Shown one piece after another: positions 1 through 8,201 of a stretch of DNA of 52,055 nt (position 1 is the first letter of the stretch; the number at the start of each line of letters is the position of its first letter). Made by a program: the position numbers and the translations under genes. The notes below the pieces were generated by a model. It saw only the letters and a list, made by a program, of their open reading frames with translations, did no database searches and was not told where the DNA came from. Location of the stretch: the IMG/VR virus record IMGVR_UViG_3300042908_001060, positions 1 to 52,055 of that record; one strand, given 5' to 3'. This DNA comes from a virus.

Positions 1-63
1 ATGGGAGACAACGATGTGAAAATTGAAATAAAAAGACTAAAAGCTAAACTTAAAAAGAAATAA
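1..63 (+). CDS. C-terminal end of a lysine-rich protein, or a 20-residue peptide
   Basis: An open frame begins with ATG at the first base of the window and ends in TAA at 61-63. The 20 residues are mostly Lys, Arg, Ile and Leu. Because it starts exactly at the edge, it may be the tail of a longer upstream gene whose internal Met happens to fall here. No function can be assigned. It lies 29 bases before the next gene in the same direction. Confidence 0.35.
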   Translation: MGDNDVKIEIKRLKAKLKKK

Positions 64-92
64 TTATCTAATTTTAATCAAAATTAATTACT

Positions 93-1766
93 ATGGCAAC
101 TGCTGCTACTATTAAGAAGAATATTGCGAAACTTGAAGCTGCTTTAAAAAGCAAGGCTACTCCTAAATCATTGAAGTCTAAATTAGAGACTCAATTAGTT
201 AAATCTAAAGCTGAATTAAGCGGTTTAAATAAAGGAACAAAGCCTAAAACTTCTTCTACAAAATCTACTCAATCTGCTTTAAAAAACTTGAAAGAGTTAG
301 TTAATAAGAACAAAAAGTATAAAAACTATAAAGGTGCAGGAGTTGACCTAGAGAGAGATGCTGATAGACCTGCAAAGCCAATTGGTAGAAGAACTGCTAA
401 AGCAAGTGGTAAAACTTATTATGAATATCGTGCTAATCGTATTGATGTGAAGCAGCCTCCAAAAAGATACCCTAAATTAGAGAAAGGTGGCTATATGGCT
501 AAGGGTGGTTATGTTACTGATTTAGATGAAGTGGTTGCTTCTTCTGATTTAAAGGAGGAACTAAAATCAAAAATGAAAGAAGGCGATGAAATAGTTGCTT
601 TTGGATATACTGATTATGGTGGAAGTTTTGGCGATAAAGTTGCCATAGAATATTTTAAAGAAAATCATCCGAAAAATATAGTTTTTGAAAATTCTGCTTA
701 TAATGGGCAAAACGGAATTGTTTTTGGAGAAGTAGCAAAAGATTTTTTAGAACAAACAGAAGATTATCCATTAGGATATGAGGATATGGAAAGTTTCTAT
801 TATGAAATGCAAAATGCACAAGAGGAAAAAGACTTTGAGTATTTTTTATCTGACATAAAAGATAAATACACAGTAAAAAAAGATGCTATTGATTGGTTGT
901 TAGAGAATAAAAGTGGTTATTATTCAATTCAACCTGATGGTTTAGATTTTTCTTATTCAGAACTAGAAAATGAGTTAGAAGAAGAAGGTTTGATTAAAAG
1001 AAAAAAAATGGAGAAAGGTGGCTACATGGCTAAAGGTGGAAGTTTAAGTTCAATCAAAGAAGAATATGATGAAAACGAAGATAATAACGCACATAGCGAA
1101 AATGTAGTTTTACTTGCAAAGCATTTTGGTACTAAAGAAGATTTGGTTGAAGCAAAAAGAATATTGGCTTTACATGAGAAAGAAGGTCATTTAACAAGTG
1201 AAAACGGTAAAAAAAGACAAGAGTTACACTTAAAGTTAATTGAGAAGGCTAGAACAGCAATGGATAAGGAGGGTATTGAATTTGCTAAAGGTGGCTACAT
1301 GGCTAAAGGTGGAGCTACAAAAAACATGAAAACTAATAGAGATTTAGTTATAGAAGAGATTTCTTCTATGACAGGTTTAAGAAAAGAAGGTATTGAAATA
1401 TTTGCAAATGATTATGAATTAACAGATTCAGACTTATCAAATATAATGCAAGGAATTGGGAGAAAAATGATAAGTAAAGATGACTTTTCAACTGCTGTTA
1501 TTGGAAATAAAAATAATTCATACGCTATAGAAATTGTTGATTTTGCTAAATCAGGTAAAGGATATAAAATAGAAAAAGGTGGCTATTTTGCTAAAGGTGG
1601 TTTAACAGAACATGGCCTAAAAATAGGAGATACTATTATTAGCAAAGGTATATACACAATTACAGTATCAAATAAAGAAACAGGTTTAGCTACTGTAGAT
1701 TTAAACAAAGGAGAAAGAAAAGAAATGAAGGCTATGGGTGGCGAAATGCACAGAACTCAAGAATAA
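93..1766 (+). CDS. Modular MAKGG-repeat protein (557 aa), probable virion protein
   Basis: The N-terminal ~100 residues are Lys/Ala-rich and helical. They are followed by a segment ending YYEYRANRIDVKQPP, a pattern I associate with proteins of Bacteroidota phages. The rest consists of unrelated acidic modules of about 80-180 residues (near 140-310, 325-400 and 415-500) joined by Gly-Gly linkers of the type KGGYMAKGG. No catalytic motif or membrane segment is visible. The second gene downstream has the same architecture, so the two are likely functionally linked. The linkers may simply be flexible, or may be protease sites releasing separate proteins. Function unknown; coding status is certain. 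Confidence 0.7.
   Translation: MATAATIKKNIAKLEAALKSKATPKSLKSKLETQLVKSKAELSGLNKGTKPKTSSTKSTQSALKNLKELVNKNKKYKNYKGAGVDLERDADRPAKPIGRRTAKASGKTYYEYRANRIDVKQPPKRYPKLEKGGYMAKGGYVTDLDEVVASSDLKEELKSKMKEGDEIVAFGYTDYGGSFGDKVAIEYFKENHPKNIVFENSAYNGQNGIVFGEVAKDFLEQTEDYPLGYEDMESFYYEMQNAQEEKDFEYFLSDIKDKYTVKKDAIDWLLENKSGYYSIQPDGLDFSYSELENELEEEGLIKRKKMEKGGYMAKGGSLSSIKEEYDENEDNNAHSENVVLLAKHFGTKEDLVEAKRILALHEKEGHLTSENGKKRQELHLKLIEKARTAMDKEGIEFAKGGYMAKGGATKNMKTNRDLVIEEISSMTGLRKEGIEIFANDYELTDSDLSNIMQGIGRKMISKDDFSTAVIGNKNNSYAIEIVDFAKSGKGYKIEKGGYFAKGGLTEHGLKIGDTIISKGIYTITVSNKETGLATVDLNKGERKEMKAMGGEMHRTQE
486..1600 (+). repeat. Four dispersed copies of a 23-bp MAKGG-coding repeat
   Basis: Near-identical 23-bp units of the form GGTGGCTAYATGGCTAARGG + TGG occur at 486-508, 1017-1039, 1290-1312 and 1578-1600 (the last reads TTT in place of ATG). 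All are in the same frame and encode GGYMAKGG or GGYFAKGG. They separate different protein modules, so the conserved part is the linker, not a tandem domain. Confidence 0.8.
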
Positions 1767-1775
1767 AATTAAATT

Positions 1776-3596
1776 ATGAAATTATTTACTAAAGAAGTTG
1801 ACAAGCAATTATTTGCTCAATATCCGAAAGGAAGCGACCTAGAAAATCAAATGGTTGTTGCCAAAATATTCAACCCCTATGGTAGGGGTGTTTGGTATTT
1901 ATTAAATTCAGACCCTGAAGACCCTGATTACATTTGGGCTATAGTAGACTTATTTGAGCCTGATATGGGTAGCGTAAGTCGTTCTGAGCTTCAAACAGTA
2001 AAAGTACCTCCATTCGGTTTAGGTCTTGAAAGAGATATTTACTTCTCTCCAAAACCTGCTAAAGAAGTTTGGGAAGGTATTATGAGAGGAGAAAGATTTG
2101 AAGATGGTGGTTCAATAGCTACTCAAAATAAAGATATGCTTGAGAATCAAACTGCTAATGTAATGCACCATGCAAAAGAATTACATGAAGCTGTAAAAAA
2201 TACTGATATTGAAATAATGCCTTGGGTATTGACTAAATTACAAAGAGCAACTACTGACTTACAAGATATTACTCATTATTTAGAAGGAGAAGAAGCAAAG
2301 TTCGCTGCAGGTGGAATGACAGCAGGTCGTTGGTATAAAGACAATAGCGGTAAGGAATTTAGATACATTGGCGAAAGTCAGGGTAAATTGCTATTTAATG
2401 ATGGAGAGAAAATAGTTGAGAAAGACGAAGACGATTTTGAAGATGAACCAAAAGAAAAGAAGCTATTTGGATTTTTTGCTGATGGTGGAGCAGTAAAAGG
2501 CAGAAATAACCAAACAGGAGAATCCTATGGAGTAGTTATTGGGTCTGTACAAAAAGCGGATGATGAGTATGCTGATTCAATTAAAATGAATGTTAGAACT
2601 AGTTATGAATCAAGAATTTGTGAATCTAGTGTGTTATTTGATAAAAATGGAAATTTGATTACAATAACAGATTATGGTTGTGCTTATGATGGAAAGTACC
2701 CTAGTACAGGTGTCGGAAGTGGTACAAATTACTATGCTGATAAAAAAGAAACACTTCAAATTCTTTCAAAAAAATACAATCCTGCATTTGCTAAAAAACT
2801 TATTGAATTAGCTAAAGGAGATAAGATGGCTGAAGGTGGAGAAACTGCAGATGAATATGCTAGAGGTGGAGAAGTAACTCCATATATTGTTTGGGTTTCT
2901 AAAGATGGCGAAAAAAGAGAACTCTATGGCGAATTTAAGTCTATGAGGGCTGCGGATATGAAAATGAAAAAGCTTTGGGAGACAGGCGAATACAAATCCA
3001 TGGGTAATAAGTCAAAATCAAGCTATGAGAAAGAAGGTTTCTATGCTGATGGTGGCGAAACTTCTGCTGCAGAGCACAATATCAAACAGGCTAGATATGG
3101 CGGTAAGATGGCTAAAGGCGGTGGAATTTACTCTAGCGATAGTTTATACCACTTACAAGTTTTAAAAGACGGAGAAGAAGTTGATAAAAAGAAATTCAGA
3201 GCAAGAAGCTTAAAAGAAGCAAAAGAAATTAGCGAAGACGAGTACGAAGGAGATTATGAGAAGAAATATGGCAAAAACCTAACTTTTATCGTTTCTGAAG
3301 CTATGGCTAAAGGTGGTAAGCTAATTGGCAAACAAAAGAACCTAGATGTCAATAAAAATGGCAAATTAGATGCTGAAGACTTTAAGATGTTAAGAAAAGG
3401 TAAAATGGCTATGGGTGGAAAGGTAAAATTTGAGGACAAGGTAAAAGCCATTAAAGCAAGTCTTTTAAAGCGTAAGAAGGTTTCTCCAAAAGTTCAAAAG
3501 GACTATGGCAAAACTTATAGCCCAAAAGAAGCTGAAGAATCAGCAAAAAGAATTGTAGGAGCTCAAACTGCAAAGTATGAGTTAAAAAAAAAATGA
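1776..3596 (+). CDS. Second modular GG-linker protein (606 aa) with EF-hand-like segment
   Basis: This protein is built like its upstream neighbour: varied modules separated by FADGG, YADGG, MAEGG, YARGG, MAKGG and MAMGG linkers. Near residue 525 is a calcium-loop-like segment, DVNKNGKLDAEDF, which matches EF-hand/dockerin spacing (D-x-N-x-N-G-x-L-D-x-x-D). The basic C-terminus contains YGKTYSPKEAEESAKRIVG, similar to short basic tails seen in phage and large-virus proteins. No enzyme motif is visible. The ATG follows the previous stop by 9 bases, and the stop overlaps the next ATG (ATGA). Probable virion or core protein; function unknown. Confidence 0.65.
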   Translation: MKLFTKEVDKQLFAQYPKGSDLENQMVVAKIFNPYGRGVWYLLNSDPEDPDYIWAIVDLFEPDMGSVSRSELQTVKVPPFGLGLERDIYFSPKPAKEVWEGIMRGERFEDGGSIATQNKDMLENQTANVMHHAKELHEAVKNTDIEIMPWVLTKLQRATTDLQDITHYLEGEEAKFAAGGMTAGRWYKDNSGKEFRYIGESQGKLLFNDGEKIVEKDEDDFEDEPKEKKLFGFFADGGAVKGRNNQTGESYGVVIGSVQKADDEYADSIKMNVRTSYESRICESSVLFDKNGNLITITDYGCAYDGKYPSTGVGSGTNYYADKKETLQILSKKYNPAFAKKLIELAKGDKMAEGGETADEYARGGEVTPYIVWVSKDGEKRELYGEFKSMRAADMKMKKLWETGEYKSMGNKSKSSYEKEGFYADGGETSAAEHNIKQARYGGKMAKGGGIYSSDSLYHLQVLKDGEEVDKKKFRARSLKEAKEISEDEYEGDYEKKYGKNLTFIVSEAMAKGGKLIGKQKNLDVNKNGKLDAEDFKMLRKGKMAMGGKVKFEDKVKAIKASLLKRKKVSPKVQKDYGKTYSPKEAEESAKRIVGAQTAKYELKKK

Positions 3597-3976
3597 AAAA
3601 AGGCGGTAGAACAATAGCACAAACCCCTGCACCAAAAAAAGATAGAGTATTTGGCTCTTCTAAAAATAAAGCGGGAAGTGCTAGTTCAAAGAAAGCTGCT
3701 GAAAGCATAAACCTAAATGATAACATTTTAAAAACATTAAGTCAGAAGGCAAAAGAATATAACGAAAAACACTCAAGTAAAGTAAGCACAAGTACATTAA
3801 AAGCAGTAATGCGTAGAGGTATGGGTGCTTATTCTACATCCCACAGACCAACTATTTCAGGTGGAGCACCTAATAGTAGACAAGCTTGGGGTTTTGCTAG
3901 AGTAAACAAATTCCTCAAAAAGAAAAGCGGGGAACAAGTTAAAAAGGCGTATGTTCAAGATGATGATTTATTATAA
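3593..3976 (+). CDS. DUF5824-like phage protein
   Basis: A 127-residue basic protein. The core, around residues 60-127, has the pattern LKAVMRRGMGAYSTSHRP, then WGFARVNKFLKKK and a final acidic QDDDLL. This matches from memory a small domain found in many tailed phages and giant-virus genomes (DUF5824 type), whose role is unknown. It starts inside the stop codon of the upstream gene, so the two are probably translationally coupled. The N-terminal 45 residues are Lys/Ser-rich and look disordered. Confidence 0.6.
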   Translation: MKKGGRTIAQTPAPKKDRVFGSSKNKAGSASSKKAAESINLNDNILKTLSQKAKEYNEKHSSKVSTSTLKAVMRRGMGAYSTSHRPTISGGAPNSRQAWGFARVNKFLKKKSGEQVKKAYVQDDDLL

Positions 3977-3986
3977 AAACAATTAA

Positions 3987-4364
3987 ATGGAAGATAATAA
4001 AAAGACATACATCATAGCAGGTAGCATTTTGTTACTTGCTTATGTAATTCAAAGGAAGCGAACATATCCTACTGAGACTAACATCTTTAACTTGTTATTC
4101 GGTGGTATATTGTACCCAATGGTACCTCCACCACCTCCTCCGCCTCCGCCACCTCCGCCACCACCTCCAACGGAGCCAATTACGGAGCAACAAGAGGCTT
4201 TAATTAAACCTATGCCAATGAGTAAGCCTGTAGTAGCAAAAATTGCACCTGTAGCGGGGAAAGCTCCAAGAAGCTATGCACCTGATACTAGACCTGCAGC
4301 AATGCCTCAAATACAGTCTATTAGACCTTCTTTTGGACAATATGGTGGTGGTAAAAAATCTTAA
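3987..4364 (+). CDS. Membrane protein with a 15-proline tract
   Basis: A 125-residue protein with an N-terminal membrane segment (residues ~8-22) and basic flank. A second hydrophobic stretch (~35-48) is followed by 15 consecutive prolines and then a Pro/Ala-rich C-terminal region. The polyproline rod could space a C-terminal anchor from the membrane. No known domain was recognised. Its position among membrane and muralytic proteins suggests a virion membrane component, which is inference. Confidence 0.55.
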   Translation: MEDNKKTYIIAGSILLLAYVIQRKRTYPTETNIFNLLFGGILYPMVPPPPPPPPPPPPPPPTEPITEQQEALIKPMPMSKPVVAKIAPVAGKAPRSYAPDTRPAAMPQIQSIRPSFGQYGGGKKS

Positions 4365-4366
4365 TA

Positions 4367-4906
4367 ATGACTATAGACCAACAAATATATAATACAGCCA
4401 TTGAGCAAGGTTTTAATCCTACAGCAGCTAAATTAATAGTAGCTCAAGCTAGATTTGAAAGTGCTGACTATACTTCTAATGTTTTTAAGCTGAATAATAA
4501 TACAAGTGGTATTAAGTTTATTGGACAACCTAATGCAGTTAGGGGTAGTCTTGCACCTGCAAATGAAAGAACATGCAATGGTGGATGTAATGGGGATTAT
4601 TACGCTAAATTCAATACTGTTCAAGATGCTATCAATGACAAAATAGTTAGGCTTTATAATATAAAAATGAGAGGGGTAACACCGCAGCAGTTAAAAGATT
4701 CAACTGATGCCACTCAATTTTCTAATTTATTAAAGCAAAGAGGGTATTATGGTTCATCTGCAGCAGATTACGCAGCGGGATTAAAAGCTAAACTTTTAAA
4801 AATAAATGTCCTAGAATTTGTAAGAAAGAATAAAAGTAATTTATTAATTGGCGTAACTTTATTGCTAATTGGAAGTTATTATTACTTTAAAATTAAAAAG
4901 AAATAG
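4367..4906 (+). CDS. Glucosaminidase-like muralytic protein with C-terminal membrane anchor
   Basis: A 179-residue protein. Residues ~10-130 follow the FlgJ/LytD-type N-acetylglucosaminidase pattern: AQARFES with the expected acidic catalytic position, NNNTSGIKF, then YYAKFNTVQDAINDK. The C-terminus (~155-175) is a membrane helix followed by KIKKK. Enzymes of this family cleave peptidoglycan glycan strands. The tail anchor suggests it sits in a membrane, for example the virion membrane, and opens the wall at entry. The next gene encodes a second enzyme of the same fold without an anchor. Confidence 0.65.
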   Translation: MTIDQQIYNTAIEQGFNPTAAKLIVAQARFESADYTSNVFKLNNNTSGIKFIGQPNAVRGSLAPANERTCNGGCNGDYYAKFNTVQDAINDKIVRLYNIKMRGVTPQQLKDSTDATQFSNLLKQRGYYGSSAADYAAGLKAKLLKINVLEFVRKNKSNLLIGVTLLLIGSYYYFKIKKK

Positions 4907-4909
4907 AAT

Positions 4910-5401
4910 ATGTACGGTATAGCAACATATAATGCTACAAAAAAATTCATTAAAGAATATGGAAAAGGAATAGCTAATGCTGTAAAAGGCACAGGTATAT
5001 TCTTTTCTGTAGCCATTGGACAAAAGGCTTTTGAAAGCGGTTATGGTAAAAGAATACCTGCAGGTTCAAATAATTTCGGAGGTATTAAATATGCACCTAA
5101 TTTAAAAGGTGTTGTTGGATTTGTTACGGCAGATACTACCGAAGTTATAAAAGGGAAAAAAGTTAATGTAAAACAAAAATTTTCCAAATTTGCAACTGTA
5201 GAAGATGGAATAGCAGGTTATATATCAGTTTTAAAAAACCCAAGATATGCAAAAGCTTTACAAGCTAAAACACCTTATGACCAACTTTTTGAAATAGCAA
5301 AAGCAGGGTACACTACTGAAAATGCCAAAAAATATGCAGATAGTATTTATCCTCTTGTTGAAGCAGCTAGAGATATTTCACAAATAGGAAGAATTAGTTA
5401 A
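4910..5401 (+). CDS. Glucosaminidase domain protein (peptidoglycan hydrolase)
   Basis: A 163-residue protein with clear features of the mannosyl-glycoprotein endo-beta-N-acetylglucosaminidase family: AIGQKAFESGYGKR (catalytic Glu candidate in FES), SNNFGGIKY, KFSKFATVEDGIAGYISVL and the late motif AGYTTENAKKYADSIYPL. It covers the whole domain with no extra parts and no evident signal peptide. It lies 3 bases after the anchored homologue. It is a likely virion-associated lysin, distinct from the GH19 endolysin at 8202-8798. Confidence 0.75.
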   Translation: MYGIATYNATKKFIKEYGKGIANAVKGTGIFFSVAIGQKAFESGYGKRIPAGSNNFGGIKYAPNLKGVVGFVTADTTEVIKGKKVNVKQKFSKFATVEDGIAGYISVLKNPRYAKALQAKTPYDQLFEIAKAGYTTENAKKYADSIYPLVEAARDISQIGRIS

Positions 5402-5417
5402 TAATTAAATAAATTGT

Positions 5418-5564
5418 ATGAATAAGAAAAGTTGGATTTATTTAGGTGTTGGCGTTGTATTAGCTTTGGGAGGATGGCTTATTTACAGAAACAACCGTAA
5501 CAATAAAATTGATGCTACTCCCGTACCATTAGATGATGCACTAAAAAAGTTAGAAGATTTATAA
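5418..5564 (+). CDS. Small single-pass membrane protein (48 aa)
   Basis: A short frame: MNKKSWIYLGVGVVLALGG begins with two lysines and runs into a membrane helix (residues ~5-22). An Arg/Asn-rich turn and an acidic amphipathic tail ending KKLEDL follow. It fills the gap between two genes in the same direction, and its design matches the many small anchored proteins in the window. Function unknown. Confidence 0.6.
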   Translation: MNKKSWIYLGVGVVLALGGWLIYRNNRNNKIDATPVPLDDALKKLEDL

Positions 5565-5587
5565 TTTAAAAATAAAACCATAAACAA

Positions 5588-6154
5588 ATGAGAAAGTTTG
5601 AAAAAAAAATCAATCAATTAAACCTTGTAAAAGGTAAATTATCAAAAGGTCTTAATGCAAACATTAAGGATTTTGAAATGCTAGAACAATCTTTAGTAGG
5701 CTTACAAGCTGAATTAAGAGAAGCTAAAGCTCAAGAAGATAATGATGAAGAAGTAGACAGATTGACTAATGAAGTAGAAGAATTAGAACAGCAATTAGAG
5801 AATTTTGATGGAATCTTAACAGACAAAGTTCAAAGCTATTCTGATAACTATGAAGTTAATCAAGAAAAGGTAAGAAAGATGGATGAAGCAAGAAAGGCAA
5901 AAGCTGCTGCTAGAGTTCAAGCAACTCCTGCTCCTGCCGCAGAACCAACTGCTGCACCTGCCGCAGAACCAACTCCTGCACCTGCTCCAACTTCTAACCC
6001 TGAACCTCAGCCACAGCCAACTCCTACTGCTGACCCAACTCCTGCTTCAAAAGTAGAAGAAAAGGAAGAAAAAGGTACAAATTGGCTATTATGGGGCGTT
6101 TTAGGTGTTGCGGGTATATTTGTAGGAATAAACTTGTTTAAAAACAAAAGATAA
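5588..6154 (+). CDS. Coiled-coil, Pro/Ala-linker, C-terminal membrane protein
   Basis: A 188-residue protein. Residues 1-110 are predicted coiled coil (heptad-rich Leu/Glu/Lys). Residues ~118-155 are an Ala/Pro/Thr/Glu linker with repeats of APAAEPT. A membrane helix (~165-182) ends in KNKR. This is a long rod on a tail anchor and resembles a virion membrane or spike-stalk component. The ATG is preceded by the ACCATAAAC-type leader seen at several other starts. Function unknown. Confidence 0.6.
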   Translation: MRKFEKKINQLNLVKGKLSKGLNANIKDFEMLEQSLVGLQAELREAKAQEDNDEEVDRLTNEVEELEQQLENFDGILTDKVQSYSDNYEVNQEKVRKMDEARKAKAAARVQATPAPAAEPTAAPAAEPTPAPAPTSNPEPQPQPTPTADPTPASKVEEKEEKGTNWLLWGVLGVAGIFVGINLFKNKR

Positions 6155-6435
6155 TGGCATATCGTATTTTGAACTATACTTTGGAACAAGCATCAAAGCT
6201 TGGGGTTACAGTAAAACCATCCTCTGTAAAGGGTAAAAAGATTGATGTGTTTAATAAGAAAGGCGAGAAGTTGGCTAGTGTCGGTGCTATTGGGTACGGG
6301 GACTATCCAACTTTTAAAGCTTTATATGGTAAGGAATATGCTGATAAAAGGCGTAAACTTTACAAAATGAGGCATGAATCTGACAGACACGAAAGAGGTT
6401 CTGCGGGATTTTATGCTGATAAATTACTTTGGTAA
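6154..6435 (+). CDS. Small basic protein similar to a phage/giant-virus DUF family
   Basis: A 93-residue protein containing IDVFNKKGEKLASVGAIGYG, then DYPTF, YADKRRKLYKMRH and a final GSAGFYADKLLW. This layout (I-D-V-x-x-K-x-G-x-K, G-Y-x-D-Y-P, R-R-x-x-Y-x-x-R-H, Y-A-x-x-L-L-W) is, from memory, a short module recurring in phages and large eukaryotic DNA viruses (DUF5754-like). Its role is not established; the His/Arg-rich end suggests nucleic acid or structural binding. The start overlaps the upstream stop (TAATG). Confidence 0.55.
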   Translation: MAYRILNYTLEQASKLGVTVKPSSVKGKKIDVFNKKGEKLASVGAIGYGDYPTFKALYGKEYADKRRKLYKMRHESDRHERGSAGFYADKLLW

Positions 6436-6445
6436 AAAAATAACC

Positions 6446-6619
6446 ATGGGAAAGCTAAAAGAAAAAATATTTAAGCTGCTTTTATATTTTGGATTAGTTT
6501 GGGTACATATAGCCTTGATATTTGATGTTTATATGCTGTATTTACATTTTACTGACCAAGAAGCGAAAATGGGCTTGATTATTGACAAGATTGATAACTA
6601 CATAAGTGTATTAAGATAA
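6446..6619 (+). CDS. Small membrane protein, first gene of the lysis region
   Basis: A 57-residue protein starting MGKLKEKIFKLLLYFG, with one membrane helix at ~10-32 and a short soluble tail. An in-frame ATG at 6374 lies inside the previous gene. The ATG at 6446 directly follows a TAACC leader and is the better start. The stop overlaps the next ATG. The short cytoplasmic N-terminus and position before other membrane proteins suggest a holin accessory or antiholin, but this is only positional. Confidence 0.5.
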   Translation: MGKLKEKIFKLLLYFGLVWVHIALIFDVYMLYLHFTDQEAKMGLIIDKIDNYISVLR

Positions 6620-6927
6620 TGTTTAGCTATCCTAATTTATGGGTTATGATTACGGGTATTTTGTTGGGACTCTCCATCATAATATCCTCTGTGTTCTTTG
6701 TAAATAAGATGTTTGTAAATGATACTAAGGATGTCCTTGTAAGGTTTATAATTCTCGTATTTACAGCTTTAGTAGCCCTATTTATTGTAGATAAGGTAAT
6801 AGCTTTTAAGATTAAGCTTTTAGACGATACTGCAAGTAAAGACCTTTTTGACCTGATAAAAACGCTGATACTTATGATTTTCAGCTATTATTTTGGTACA
6901 AAGAACAATTCAAAAGAAAACCATTAA
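6619..6927 (+). CDS. Three-helix membrane protein, holin candidate
   Basis: A 102-residue protein with three hydrophobic helices (about 8-28, 42-64 and 80-95) and a hydrophilic C-terminus rich in Lys/Asn/Glu. Size and topology fit class I holins. It is four genes ahead of the GH19 endolysin in the same direction. No family signature was recognised. Confidence 0.5.
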   Translation: MFSYPNLWVMITGILLGLSIIISSVFFVNKMFVNDTKDVLVRFIILVFTALVALFIVDKVIAFKIKLLDDTASKDLFDLIKTLILMIFSYYFGTKNNSKENH

Positions 6928-6938
6928 AATTTAAACAG

Positions 6939-6952
6939 TATTACTTAATTTT
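6939..6952 (+). promoter_or_regulatory. AT-rich 14-bp element shared with 46394-46407
   Basis: The string TATTACTTAATTTT occurs here, 21 bases before the ATG at 6973, and again at 46394-46407 ahead of the operon starting at 46460. A related TATTAATTTTAATCAAT lies at about 9279-9295, ahead of 9322. All three lie in short gaps before an operon-like block, so a promoter or leader role is plausible. AT-richness makes chance matches easy. Confidence 0.3.
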
Positions 6953-6972
6953 AATTAATAAATAACAAGTAT

Positions 6973-7236
6973 ATGAAGCAATTTTTAATGAGAATGTTTT
7001 CTGATAAAAGTGATATTAACCCTAAAGTAGTGGTTGGATTTATCTCTTTTACAACGATGATTATATATGGTTTGACTGATGTAGTTACAGGTGCTATGCA
7101 CAAAGAGTTTACAATTGAGCCTATTGTATTCAATGGCTTGATGTACACTACATTTGGCTGTTTAGGAATAGCAGGAGCTGAAGCAATCTTTGGTAATAAG
7201 AATCTTAAAAAAGATGAACCTAAAACTGAAGAATAA
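6973..7236 (+). CDS. Two-helix phage holin-like protein
   Basis: An 87-residue protein starting MKQFLMRMFSDKSDINPKVV, with two hydrophobic helices (~17-36 and ~50-68) separated by a short loop and a charged C-terminus (KKDEPKTEE). This is the classic two-helix small-holin topology, and the DKSD-NPKVV start resembles holins of Bacteroidota phages. It lies in the cluster with spanin-like and endolysin genes. The stop overlaps the next ATG. Confidence 0.6.
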   Translation: MKQFLMRMFSDKSDINPKVVVGFISFTTMIIYGLTDVVTGAMHKEFTIEPIVFNGLMYTTFGCLGIAGAEAIFGNKNLKKDEPKTEE

Positions 7237-7562
7237 TGGCAAGAGCAACTAAAAGTGTAGCCGAAAAGGTTACAGACAAAGCAACAGATGCAATAAAACT
7301 ACCTGTTACATTTAAAGAGTTTAGCAAAAACCCTGTAGTAGGTACTTTATTTATTGTACTTATTGCTATTGGTTATTTGTATATAGATATTAGAAGCACC
7401 TTCCAAGGGTCTATTCAAAAGAATGATGTTAGAATAGAAAAGCTAGAAGGTCGTGTTGATATGGTACAGGAAGCTTTAAGAAGAAGCGATTCTTCAAATG
7501 CGGTATCTTCAACTCAATTAAAGACTTTACAACAATTAGGTAAAATAGAAGAGATTAAGTAA
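7236..7562 (+). CDS. Membrane protein with periplasmic coiled coil
   Basis: A 108-residue protein: amphipathic Lys/Ala-rich N-terminus (1-30), one membrane helix (~35-53), then a coiled coil (IEKLEGRVDMVQEAL) to the end. Topology is like an inner-membrane spanin or a holin partner. Its gene overlaps both neighbours by one base (TAATG), which argues for coupled translation within the lysis cassette. The exact role cannot be fixed. Confidence 0.5.
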   Translation: MARATKSVAEKVTDKATDAIKLPVTFKEFSKNPVVGTLFIVLIAIGYLYIDIRSTFQGSIQKNDVRIEKLEGRVDMVQEALRRSDSSNAVSSTQLKTLQQLGKIEEIK

Positions 7563-7870
7563 TGAAATACTTGGCCTTTATATTAATTGTTTTTTTATAT
7601 GCTTGTCAAGGCACAACTGCACAGCCCCCATCAAAGGATATGCAGGAAGAGCAAGAGTTTCAAGACTTATTGAATAAAGTTTCTACAACTCAACAAGCAA
7701 CAGCAGAAACACAAAAAGCTGCTGAAGAAAAACAATCTAAAATTGTAGAAAAAACTGTAACCAAGATAGTTGATTTAAAAAATGAAGTAAATGAACTTAA
7801 ACAGGAGCTTAATAGTATTCATTCTGATACTGCTAGGAAATTCAAGTTACTGCCAATATCCGATAATTAA
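7562..7870 (+). CDS. Putative lipoprotein, spanin-like
   Basis: A 102-residue protein with a signal peptide ending in a lipobox-like FLYAC followed by Q (Cys15). The mature part is a Gln/Glu/Lys-rich coiled coil. Bacteroidota lipoproteins often have such LxxC sites. Together with the overlapping downstream gene and the nearby endolysin, this suggests a spanin subunit that bridges membranes at lysis. No homology was recognised beyond these features. Confidence 0.5.
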   Translation: MKYLAFILIVFLYACQGTTAQPPSKDMQEEQEFQDLLNKVSTTQQATAETQKAAEEKQSKIVEKTVTKIVDLKNEVNELKQELNSIHSDTARKFKLLPISDN

Positions 7871-8198
7871 AAAAATTGGAAATGATTCAGTAGTTTTAAT
7901 AACCATTAAGCAGGGAGAAGATATAAATAAGAAGTTTTCTGAAGATAGATTAAAACTTTCGTTATTGAAAGATTCGGTTACGGTTGAAAGAAAAAAGGTA
8001 GATTCATTGAGGAATAGATATGATAGTTTGAATAGTGAATTAATACCTCTGATTAGAAAACATGATGAGTATAAACATAGATATGAAGAAAGACTAAAAA
8101 TGCCCGTCAAATATCCATACCATGATGATGGTTGGGATTTTGCACAGAAATTAGTTTTGATGGGTATTATAGTCGTTCAATTTTTTAGTATAAGATAG
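7791..8198 (+). CDS. Secreted/membrane coiled-coil protein overlapping the lipoprotein gene (spanin-like partner)
   Basis: A 135-residue frame that starts 80 bases inside the previous gene. It has a signal-like N-terminus (NLNRSLIVFILILLGNSSYC, a Cys at ~21), a coiled-coil middle (residues ~45-100) and a hydrophobic C-terminal helix (LVLMGIIVVQFF). Out-of-frame overlap is typical of spanin pairs. The ATG at 7791 is the only upstream start giving a signal peptide. It lies 3 bases before the endolysin. The role is inferred from layout. Confidence 0.5.
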   Translation: MNLNRSLIVFILILLGNSSYCQYPIIKKIGNDSVVLITIKQGEDINKKFSEDRLKLSLLKDSVTVERKKVDSLRNRYDSLNSELIPLIRKHDEYKHRYEERLKMPVKYPYHDDGWDFAQKLVLMGIIVVQFFSIR

Positions 8199-8201
8199 AA
8201 T

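Noticed and set aside
3254-3726. Two minus-strand frames overlapping the second GG-linker gene
   Set aside because: They lie opposite confidently coding DNA; their hydrophobic composition is the antisense of Lys/Glu-rich codons.
7562-8198. Programmed frameshift joining the lipoprotein-like and following frames
   Set aside because: The second frame has its own ATG and signal peptide, and no slippery run was seen at the end of the overlap; two overlapping genes are the simpler reading.
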